DNA of 5,741 bases from Candidatus Thermokryptus sp. (GCA_028276305.1 JAPYWO010000110.1:1-5741), one strand, 5' to 3'. Shown: positions 1 through 5,741, numbered from the stretch's first letter. Made by a program: numbers and translations. The notes: generated by a model from the sequence alone, not told the origin.

Positions 1-905
1 CAAATTCAAAGTTCATCCAAGATGTTTTTTATTCGGTTGGGGCTGTTTATTACGATAATGGCGAGTATGATTACGCAATTGAAATTTTTGACAAGTTTAC
101 CAAGCTTTATCCGAAGGCGGAAAATTATAAAAATGCTTTATTCTTCTTGGCTTATTCAAACTTTCGGCTCGGTTACTGGGATAAAGCGATAAGCCATTTC
201 AGGCGTTTCGTTCGTGAGTTCCCGCGTGATGATTTGACGCCTGAGGCGTATTTTAACATAGGGGAAGCGTTCTACAATATGGGCAAGTATGAAGATGCGA
301 TCCGTGAGTATAGAAATGTTTATAGAATTTTTCCTTCAAGTGAACTTGCTCCGCTTGCTCTTTATAGCGAGGGTTGGTGTTATTACGAGCTTCAAAAACC
401 CGAACAGATGGTTGAAATTTTTAAACAGGTTGTGAAGCGTTATCCAAAAAGTGAGCACGCCCCGATAGCCCTTTTCACAATTGGCGATTATTACTATAAT
501 TCAAAAGATTATCAAAAAGCACAGCAGGCGTACGAGGAGTTCATTTCAATGTATCCAAATCATGAAAAAGTTGAAGAGGCAAGGCAACTCATAAAGGACT
601 TGAAGCTTATAAACATCTATGCCGAATATCAAGAGGCGATGAAATACTTTGACAACAAAGATTATAGGAAGGCGATTGAGGAGCTTACGAAGATATGGCA
701 GAAGTATCCTGATTCGGATATAGTTGTTGGTTGTCGTGTCAATATAGCAGCTGCATACGAACAGCTTGGTGATTGGCGAAGGGCAGCTAAAATGTATGAG
801 GAGATAATTCGCGATTACGCAAATTCAAACGATGACAATGCTCGTTCGGCTGTTATTTTCGCAAAGGAACATCTTGAATGGATAAAGAGCAATTTTAATT
901 TTTAA
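1..905 (+). CDS. TPR-repeat protein, C-terminal part (5' truncated by window)
   Basis: The frame is open from base 3 to the TAA at 903-905 and gives 300 residues. The true start lies upstream of the window; a TTG at 147 is an internal Leu codon inside a repeat, not a start. The visible part is almost entirely TPR-like helical pairs of about 36-38 residues. They contain recurrent A-Y-Y-x-x-G-x-Y-x-x-A-I cores and end in Y/F-P turns (LYPKAE, EFPRDD, IFPSSE, RYPKSE, MYPNHE, KYPDSD), giving roughly seven units. Consecutive repeats ending in YP/FP are typical of the BamD/YbgF(CpoB)-like class of envelope TPR proteins, which act as protein-protein scaffolds. No signal peptide can be judged because the N-terminus is missing. 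The stop is 19 bases before the ExbB-like gene, so it probably belongs to the same transcript. A CpoB/YbgF-like accessory role to the motor is inferred from context. The TPR fold is secure; the specific function is not. Confidence 0.9.
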   Translation, partial: NSKFIQDVFYSVGAVYYDNGEYDYAIEIFDKFTKLYPKAENYKNALFFLAYSNFRLGYWDKAISHFRRFVREFPRDDLTPEAYFNIGEAFYNMGKYEDAIREYRNVYRIFPSSELAPLALYSEGWCYYELQKPEQMVEIFKQVVKRYPKSEHAPIALFTIGDYYYNSKDYQKAQQAYEEFISMYPNHEKVEEARQLIKDLKLINIYAEYQEAMKYFDNKDYRKAIEELTKIWQKYPDSDIVVGCRVNIAAAYEQLGDWRRAAKMYEEIIRDYANSNDDNARSAVIFAKEHLEWIKSNFNF

Positions 906-924
906 AATAAATTTGGTTTAGGTT

Positions 925-1788
925 ATGGTCGCATTAATTGAGCAAAAGTCGTGGTGGTCTTGGCTTTGGGACAATTGGCTTGTTGACATTATAATCAAGG
1001 GCGGACCTTACATAATGGTTCCGCTTTTCATATTTTCAGTGATCTCAATGGGGATAATTATAGAGAGGATTTACAGGTATGTGCGTGTCCCTGGGGATAA
1101 AAAGATAGCAAGTGAGCTTGAGAAGATTGAGGGGATTTTGAAAGAAAACAAAAAAATTGAACCGCTTGTTAAGTATTTTGAAGAGAGACGCTCTATTCTT
1201 TCGTTCGTTTTTCTCTCGGTTTTGAAAAGATATGAATTCCTTCTTCAAGAAAATCGTTCAATTAACGATATGCGTCAGGAGTTGATTGACACCGCGGTTG
1301 ATTCAACATCTGAGTATCTTGAGGAATTTTTGCCTATTGTTAGCACGATTGCGAATGTGGCCACTTTGCTTGGTCTTTTTGGAACTATCGTTGGTATGAT
1401 AATGTCTTTTGATGAGCTTGCAAAAGGAGGTCGTGGTGACCCGGCGGTTGTAGCGCACGGAATATCGGTGGCGCTTCTAACAACAGCTGCTGGTTTAACG
1501 GTTGCAATCCCATCGGTTCTTGGTTATAGTTTCTTAAAGAGAAGGGCAGAAAAAATCACAAGTCGGCTTGCACCATTTGAAAATCATTTCATAAACACTC
1601 TCCTTCGTGAACACGGCAGAATTGAGACATATAAATCAATTTTGAAATCAGTTTACAGGAATGGGAACTTGAGCGAAGAGGAACTTGAATATTTGAGAAG
1701 GAAAAGAATTGAACTTGACATCTCGGACGAAGAAGCGAAGGCAATTGAAGAAGAAGTTCGGGGATATTTTAAAGAGAAAAAAGAGTAA
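925..1788 (+). CDS. MotA/TolQ/ExbB proton channel family protein with C-terminal extension
   Basis: Encodes 287 residues of an inner-membrane channel subunit that, with an ExbD/TolR partner, uses the proton gradient to drive a periplasmic effector. Three membrane segments fit the family: about 28-48, 136-160 and 178-203. The signature GLFGTIVGMI is at 150-159 in helix 2 and TTAAGLTVAIP at 186-196 in helix 3. Between helices 1 and 2 lies the usual large charged cytoplasmic region. Two details differ from E. coli ExbB: the helix-3 acidic residue (E176 there) aligns with V182, while T181 aligns with T187; and residues about 232-287 form a highly charged cytoplasmic tail beyond the usual TolQ/ExbB end. 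The ATG at 925 was chosen because it follows the TPR stop closely and leaves a complete N-terminal amphipathic Trp-rich segment. The upstream ribosome site is weak. The family call is firm; TolQ versus ExbB cannot be decided. Confidence 0.95.
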   Translation: MVALIEQKSWWSWLWDNWLVDIIIKGGPYIMVPLFIFSVISMGIIIERIYRYVRVPGDKKIASELEKIEGILKENKKIEPLVKYFEERRSILSFVFLSVLKRYEFLLQENRSINDMRQELIDTAVDSTSEYLEEFLPIVSTIANVATLLGLFGTIVGMIMSFDELAKGGRGDPAVVAHGISVALLTTAAGLTVAIPSVLGYSFLKRRAEKITSRLAPFENHFINTLLREHGRIETYKSILKSVYRNGNLSEEELEYLRRKRIELDISDEEAKAIEEEVRGYFKEKKE

Positions 1789-1796
1789 AGCAAGCC

Positions 1797-2219
1797 ATGA
1801 GGAAGAAAAAAGGAAATGGCGATTATTCAGTTGACATCAACTTGACACCTATGATTGATTGCGTTTTCCAACTTTTGATATTTTTCATGGTGACGACAGT
1901 TTTTGCTGTTCAAAGCGGTTTAAAGGTTGATTTGCCGAGCGCTGCTTCTTCTGATGCACCGCCTGAGAAGGACTTGACGATAGTTATCTCTTCAAGCGGT
2001 GAAATGGACTTAAATGGCAGGCGCGTTACATTTGACAATTTGCAAGAGGAAATGCTCAAAGATAAGGAAATTTTTGGGAGCAAGGTTTTAATTATAAAGG
2101 CGGACAAAAAGACGCTTCACGGGATTGTCGTCAAGGTCATGGATATTGCAAAACTTTGCGGGATTGATCAACTTGCCATAGCAACCGAAAAAGAGGAAGA
2201 AGAAGTGCAAGTCAAATGA
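1797..2219 (+). CDS. ExbD/TolR-family biopolymer transport protein
   Basis: Encodes 140 residues, the normal length for ExbD/TolR. A short basic cytoplasmic N-terminus (RKKK) leads into INLTPMID at 14-21 and one membrane helix, about 18-38, with the family LLIFFMV pattern at 26-32. D21 in TPMID matches the essential helix carboxylate of ExbD/TolR (E. coli ExbD D25, TolR D23) that carries the proton. The periplasmic domain shows the expected VDLP (44-47), a beta strand ending in LNGR (72-75), and VLIIKADKKTLHGIVVKVMD (97-116). The last ten residues are acidic. It starts 8 bases after the ExbB-like stop and its TGA overlaps the next gene's ATG. This pairing is the standard ExbB-ExbD/TolQ-TolR stator arrangement. 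The codon after TPMID is Cys rather than the usual Val, a mild variation. Family membership is very secure. Confidence 0.96.
   Translation: MRKKKGNGDYSVDINLTPMIDCVFQLLIFFMVTTVFAVQSGLKVDLPSAASSDAPPEKDLTIVISSSGEMDLNGRRVTFDNLQEEMLKDKEIFGSKVLIIKADKKTLHGIVVKVMDIAKLCGIDQLAIATEKEEEEVQVK
2216..2219 (+). other. ATGA stop/start overlap (likely translational coupling)
   Basis: The four bases ATGA hold both the start codon of the DUF4159 protein (2216-2218) and the TGA stop of the ExbD-like gene (2217-2219). No good Shine-Dalgarno sequence sits at normal spacing; the purine-rich GAGGAAGAAG from 2193 is too far upstream. Initiation by the ribosome that has just terminated is therefore the likely mode, which would tie the amount of effector to the amount of ExbD. 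Confidence 0.85.
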
Positions 2220-3472
2220 ACGGAGGAAATTATAAAATACCTGGCGTTGAATTAAGCGATAAAATCGCGCGATTTATTTATGACAATAGAAAAGCTCTGT
2301 TGAGGTTTCTTTTGATCGCTTTCTTGCTTCATAGCTTGCCGATAGTTTTGAATATAAAGCTTCCCGAAAAGAAGGAAGTTAAGAGACCGCCGACGACGGT
2401 GAAATTTATACAAAGACCGCCTCGTTTAACGAAGAGCATTGAGTTCAGGAAAATGCCAACTATAGTTGAGCGTGTTCTTCAAAGGTTCACAGCACCGCAA
2501 AAGCCCAGATTTGCAGCTCGTTCCATGACCACAGCTGTGACCCACAGTGGGACATCACTCGCTTCGCTTGCAAGACCTGGTGAATATGTTGAAAGGACCT
2601 ATTCGCCACCAGCGATGTTAACAGGACCGAGTTTGAATTATGATATAACGAACATGCGTTACGCCAGTAAAAGTGTAAAGAGTTTACAGGAGGAATTGAT
2701 TAGCTATACGAATTTTATGGATAGGTTTGAGGGTTGGCTTGAGCGAGGGAGAAGCAAAGAGGATTGGCGTGGTTTTTTAAATGTTTATCAAGTTGAATAT
2801 AGAAGTAGTAAATCGGCTCCAAACGGTGAGCCAATGTGGAACTACAGACCGGCTGCTTTGCAAAACCTTCAAAGATATGCAATGGAGGTTCTTCCAAATC
2901 TCCAATTAAACCTCATGGGCTCAATTCGGCTTGACTCAAAAAATATAATGGATGTGCCAATTCTAATAATGATGGGCTATGATGGAGAGGTAATTTATAC
3001 TAAAAATGAGGTTGAAAATCTCGCAAGGTATCTACGCTCTGGCGGATTTCTTTTCATTGATGATGGTCTCGCATCGGCTTATGGTCCTTTTACGAGATCT
3101 GTTAAACAATTGATTCAAGATGCTCTTGGCTATGATGCTGTTTGGGAAAGGATACCGAACAATCATCCGATTTATCATATTTGGAAGGATTTTGATGGTC
3201 CACCAGCAGGTGATGACCTCGCAAGAGTTGACTCAAGAAGACCAGCAAGGGAGGTATATAACTACCTTGAAGGGATTTGGCTTGGCGGACGTCTTGCTGT
3301 TGTTCTCTCCAATAAAGGTTATACTCAAGCTTGGGGCGACTGGCCATATGCAACACCACCACTTGATAACGCAAGACAATTGCAACTTGGTTTGAATATA
3401 TTGATCTTTGCTATGAATCAACCCGGCGGTATCGTTGCGAAAAATAAAGAAAAAGTCGTCATGCAACAATAA
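2216..3472 (+). CDS. TonB-like membrane-anchored DUF4159 domain protein
   Basis: Encodes 418 residues. A basic cytoplasmic stub (1-28) precedes a single membrane helix (about 29-47) containing H39 in FLLHSLPIV, like the TonB/TolA anchor. A Pro- and Arg/Lys-rich segment (50-105) and a helical charged stretch (about 152-184) follow. Residues about 187-403 match DUF4159 as I know it: YQVEYRS at 191-197, NYRPAALQNLQRYA at 209-222, VPILIM at 247-252, YLRSGGFLFIDDG at 272-284, NHPIYHIW at 316-323 and LEGIWLGGRLAVVLSNKGY at 351-369. The domain is predicted periplasmic. No TonB C-terminal domain is present. The gene starts inside the ExbD stop (ATGA overlap), so it is probably made together with the motor and driven by it. 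The DUF4159 fold looks like a class I glutamine-amidotransferase-like alpha/beta unit without an evident Cys nucleophile; this is inference. Biochemical function is unknown. Confidence 0.88.
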   Translation: MNGGNYKIPGVELSDKIARFIYDNRKALLRFLLIAFLLHSLPIVLNIKLPEKKEVKRPPTTVKFIQRPPRLTKSIEFRKMPTIVERVLQRFTAPQKPRFAARSMTTAVTHSGTSLASLARPGEYVERTYSPPAMLTGPSLNYDITNMRYASKSVKSLQEELISYTNFMDRFEGWLERGRSKEDWRGFLNVYQVEYRSSKSAPNGEPMWNYRPAALQNLQRYAMEVLPNLQLNLMGSIRLDSKNIMDVPILIMMGYDGEVIYTKNEVENLARYLRSGGFLFIDDGLASAYGPFTRSVKQLIQDALGYDAVWERIPNNHPIYHIWKDFDGPPAGDDLARVDSRRPAREVYNYLEGIWLGGRLAVVLSNKGYTQAWGDWPYATPPLDNARQLQLGLNILIFAMNQPGGIVAKNKEKVVMQQ

Positions 3473-3488
3473 AAAATTTTTAGGTTTT

Positions 3489-3494
3489 GGAGGT
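3489..3494 (+). promoter_or_regulatory. Strong Shine-Dalgarno sequence for the first lipoprotein gene
   Basis: GGAGGT lies 8 bases before the ATG at 3503, an ideal spacing. It is the only consensus ribosome-binding site at the start of any gene in the window and it decides the start. It sits in the longest gap (3473-3502), which suggests that translation of the lipoprotein starts independently rather than by coupling to the gene before it. Confidence 0.85.
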
Positions 3495-3502
3495 GTTGAA
3501 AA

Positions 3503-4342
3503 ATGAAATTTAAATCCATTTTCTTTTTGGTTAACATTTTACTTGCGGGCTGTGCCTATTTTTTGAGCGAATATCAAGAAGAAAGCCCTGTACCGACAAT
3601 ACAATCTCAAGCGGTTAAAGAAACTCTCGCAGTTGTCTTGAAAGATAGTGTTAAGATAGGTGTTAAAATCCTCACCCCGGCTGAAATAAGAAAAATAAGC
3701 GCTGGAAAATCTTACGACAAAAAGGACTTTGAGAAAATTTTAAAGGATGAATACATAAATTACGCTCAAGATGACAACGCCGAGATACTTTCAGCGTATA
3801 ACGAATACATCCACCTCCAAGAGTACGGGAATTACTATGATGCATTTGGCAACCCAATAGCCCCCAGGAATGTCCCGAGCCCATTTGAAGATGACCTCGG
3901 GAAAATACCTTACATCGTTTTTGATGTTGTGATTGAGAATTTGCGATCAGATAAAATTGAGATAAAACCATCAATGGCTGTTTTACTTGATGATAAAAGA
4001 AATCAATATAGGTCGCTTGAAGTTGACGATATAATTCAATCTGAGACGGTGCCTTATCCGATGAGATATATAACCCCGTATACGATTTACGATCCTTTCT
4101 GGGCTGGATATCTTTTGACGAGCCAAAGAAGGGTTGAACTTAACAGAAAATTGTTGCGGGATATTTTGCTTCGGGATGAAAAAATTTATCCCGGCGTCGT
4201 AAGGCGTGGTTTGATTGTTTTTAAAAAGCCAACTGAAAAAGTCAAATGGTTGCTCCTTGTGATCCCGGAGGTTTCAATCTATCAGGAAAATGTGAAGGTC
4301 AAGGCAATTGATTTTAAATTTGAATTTGTAAACGAAAATTAA
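3503..4342 (+). CDS. Lipoprotein with beta-rich domain (paralogue of the next gene's N-terminal half)
   Basis: Encodes 279 residues. The N-terminus is a type II signal peptide: basic MKFK, a hydrophobic core, and lipobox LAGC with the lipidated Cys at 17, followed by Ala at +2. After a polar region with a helical, charged part (about 57-105) comes a beta-rich domain: VFDVVIENL at 139-147, then AVLLDDKRNQYRSL at 159-172, then IYPGVVRRGLIVF at 228-240, then the strands WLLLVIPEV (249-257) and IDFKFEFV (269-276). The pattern of a strand ending in x-N-x followed by PG-x-x-x-x-G-x-I-x-F resembles DUF4352-like immunoglobulin-type domains of extracytoplasmic lipoproteins. That resemblance is from memory and tentative. 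The same blocks recur in the next gene. It is probably an envelope partner of the motor encoded upstream. Function is unknown; the lipoprotein call is secure. Confidence 0.88.
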   Translation: MKFKSIFFLVNILLAGCAYFLSEYQEESPVPTIQSQAVKETLAVVLKDSVKIGVKILTPAEIRKISAGKSYDKKDFEKILKDEYINYAQDDNAEILSAYNEYIHLQEYGNYYDAFGNPIAPRNVPSPFEDDLGKIPYIVFDVVIENLRSDKIEIKPSMAVLLDDKRNQYRSLEVDDIIQSETVPYPMRYITPYTIYDPFWAGYLLTSQRRVELNRKLLRDILLRDEKIYPGVVRRGLIVFKKPTEKVKWLLLVIPEVSIYQENVKVKAIDFKFEFVNEN

Positions 4343-4354
4343 ATCTGTTTGAAA

Positions 4355-5741
4355 ATGCTGAAAAAAATTTTTCTCGTTGCGATTGCTTTTTTCACCCTGA
4401 ACGGTTGTGATGGCGTTTATCGTTTCCTTTTGTTCCCGCCCGAAAAGGTTGAATACGAAATTGTCCCGGACTTAGATATGATTGTGTCAATCGGTGATAC
4501 AAGTTATCAAATCGGTAAGGATTCAATGACGATAGTTTACAACAGGGGCTCTTTCAAGGTTGAAATAAAGTATATGAGCGATTATCAACTCAATAATTAT
4601 GAGTTTCCAGAAGAATCAAAGGGAGGAATTTATTCAACGAATCCATACACTTACGGTGATTGGGTTGACCCAGAACTTGGTTATACACCAAATCGTTTCA
4701 CTGTTTTTAAGGTTTCAATTTATAATTACACTGCCCCCAAAATTAACTTTGACCCCGAAAATGCTATTTTGTTAAGTGACAGGGGGGATAGATTTATTGC
4801 CTACGGGCTTGACGCTAAGACGAGCAAATTTCACAGTTTGGAGGAATATTATCGCGCGAGAAAGGGCTCATCAGGGATTGATGAAGAAGTTTTTGAAGCA
4901 AGGATGGGGATTGCAAGGAGGACAATGTTAACTTACGGGCGACCTCTTTACAAGGGAGATAGCCGTGAGGGATTGATCGTTTTTGACCCTTTATCCGAGG
5001 GCGTTAAGAAAATCAAAGTGACTTTGAAAAATTTCATCATCGGTTATGATGAGAATAATGTCCCAAGCGATTTCATTGATATAAACTTTTACTTTAAGCG
5101 TGTGCCAGTTATACGCGCTCCTAAAGAGACCACAAAGGTGATAGCCTCGGTTGAGGGCGGGGTTGATTTTAAAAGTTTGAAGGAGAAAGAGATAAAAATT
5201 TTCCAGGTTAGATATGGTGGCGATGGTGAAGATATAATTGAAGCGGGCTTGAAAAACTTGGCTGAATTTTTAAATAAAAAAGAGGGATTGAAAGTTTCAA
5301 TTGAAACTGGCAAACCAGAATCAAAGTCAATTTCAAACGCTGACCTTGTCGTTATAGGCGGAGGCGTTGTGAAACCTCAATTTTCTCCGATTGCGATTGA
5401 TAACTTTGTTGCTTGCGTAAAAAACGGTGGGATAATTTTAATTGATGACCTAAACCATTCAAGGTCAAGTCAATTTAACATGGGTGCAAGAGACCTACTT
5501 GATAAGATTAAGTCACGGCTTGAAGGTAGTTATATTGAAAAAATTTTTCAAACGCATCCAATTTATTCAATATGGGCTAAGATAAAAGAGCTACCGCTTG
5601 GGGCTGATGATATTGTTGAGGTTAAGGAGTTTGAAAGGGAGGAGAAATACACATTTCTTGAAGGATTATTTTGGCAGAGGCGTCTTGTTGTTGTATTTTC
5701 AAGCAAAGGTTATATGAGAATTTTAAGTAAGTTTGACAACC
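4355..5741 (+). CDS. Lipoprotein with gene-5-like beta domain fused to a DUF4159-like domain (3' truncated by window)
   Basis: The frame is open from the ATG at 4355 to the window end, giving 462 residues without a stop. It begins 12 bases after the previous stop. A type II signal peptide (MLKK, hydrophobic core) ends in lipobox LNGC with Cys at 18 and Asp at +2. Residues about 55-250 parallel the preceding lipoprotein: FTVFKVSIYNY (115-125), AILLSDRGDRF (137-147), LYKGDSREGLIVF (198-210, GLIVF identical) and IDINFYF (241-247). Residues about 280-462 resemble the DUF4159 domain of the 2216-3472 gene: IFQVRYGG (282-289), DLVVIGGG (330-337), GGIILIDD (358-365), THPIYSIW (400-407), and FLEGLFWQRRLVVVFSSKGY (434-453). 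The other copy runs 49 residues past its KGY, so roughly 50 more residues may lie beyond the edge. The start lacks a Shine-Dalgarno sequence. Role unknown; probably a lipid-anchored partner of the energised DUF4159 protein. Confidence 0.88.
   Translation, partial: MLKKIFLVAIAFFTLNGCDGVYRFLLFPPEKVEYEIVPDLDMIVSIGDTSYQIGKDSMTIVYNRGSFKVEIKYMSDYQLNNYEFPEESKGGIYSTNPYTYGDWVDPELGYTPNRFTVFKVSIYNYTAPKINFDPENAILLSDRGDRFIAYGLDAKTSKFHSLEEYYRARKGSSGIDEEVFEARMGIARRTMLTYGRPLYKGDSREGLIVFDPLSEGVKKIKVTLKNFIIGYDENNVPSDFIDINFYFKRVPVIRAPKETTKVIASVEGGVDFKSLKEKEIKIFQVRYGGDGEDIIEAGLKNLAEFLNKKEGLKVSIETGKPESKSISNADLVVIGGGVVKPQFSPIAIDNFVACVKNGGIILIDDLNHSRSSQFNMGARDLLDKIKSRLEGSYIEKIFQTHPIYSIWAKIKELPLGADDIVEVKEFEREEKYTFLEGLFWQRRLVVVFSSKGYMRILSKFDN

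Noticed and set aside
147..149. Possible TTG start for the TPR protein
   Set aside because: The same frame is open back to base 3 and encodes further TPR repeat sequence ending in LYPKAE just upstream, so this TTG is an internal Leu codon.
908..915. TAAATTTG matches the Bacteroidota -7 promoter box TAnnTTTG just before the ExbB-like gene
   Set aside because: There is no TTTG/TTG box at the usual spacing upstream, and transcription would begin almost at the start codon. It is likely chance in AT-rich DNA.
983..995. TTGACA followed at once by TATAAT
   Set aside because: Both consensus boxes are present but only one base apart (983-988 and 990-995), which cannot bind a sigma factor. The bases encode conserved reading frame inside the ExbB-like protein.
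2222..2227. GGAGGA just inside the DUF4159 gene, as a ribosome site for a later start
   Set aside because: No ATG, GTG or TTG in frame follows at a usable spacing, and the ATGA overlap start gives a sensible cytoplasmic stub before the membrane helix.
3102..3395. Open frames on both strands in other phases inside the DUF4159 region (3102-3374 minus, 3120-3395 plus)
   Set aside because: They overlap the well-conserved DUF4159 coding frame, have no family motifs or ribosome sites, and are explained as shadows.
3472..3482. AAAAAATTTTT run after the DUF4159 gene as a terminator
   Set aside because: It has no GC-rich stem, and a strong ribosome site and the next gene follow directly.
5089..5313. 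Minus-strand open frame of 74 codons near the right end
   Set aside because: It lies entirely within the plus-strand lipoprotein/DUF4159 gene, which has signal peptide, paralogy and motif support. The minus frame has none.

Overview
The window is one unbroken run of six plus-strand genes, the first cut by the left edge and the last by the right edge. No gap between genes exceeds 30 bases. The DNA is AT-rich, uses AGA/AGG (Arg) and ATA (Ile) codons often, and most starts lack a clear Shine-Dalgarno sequence. Together with the gene order TPR protein, ExbB/TolQ, ExbD/TolR, DUF4159 protein and lipoproteins, this suggests a diderm bacterium of the Bacteroidota/Chlorobiota/Ignavibacteriota/Calditrichota (FCB) side of the tree, possibly a thermophile. 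That placement is inference from style and gene order, not from a marker gene.

Layout: (1) 1-905, C-terminal 300 residues of a tetratricopeptide-repeat protein; (2) 925-1788, MotA/TolQ/ExbB-family channel subunit with a charged C-terminal extension; (3) 1797-2219, ExbD/TolR-family partner with the catalytic Asp; (4) 2216-3472, a protein with a TonB-like N-terminus (cytoplasmic stub, one membrane helix with a His, Pro/basic linker) whose periplasmic part is a DUF4159 domain instead of a TonB C-terminal domain; (5) 3503-4342, a lipoprotein with a beta-rich domain; (6) 4355 to beyond 5741, a second lipoprotein that joins a gene-5-like beta domain to a second, divergent DUF4159-like domain. Gene 6 has no stop in the window, so a search for closed reading frames would miss it.

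Working model (inference): genes 2 and 3 form a proton-driven motor in the inner membrane. Gene 4 takes the place of TonB/TolA and delivers force to a periplasmic DUF4159 head. The lipoproteins (genes 5 and 6), and perhaps the TPR protein, are the envelope partners. The most interesting feature is that gene 6 combines the two domain types found separately in genes 4 and 5, which suggests domain shuffling within the locus and a possible DUF4159-DUF4159 pairing. I saw no RNA genes, mobile elements, CRISPR arrays, convincing promoters or terminators.
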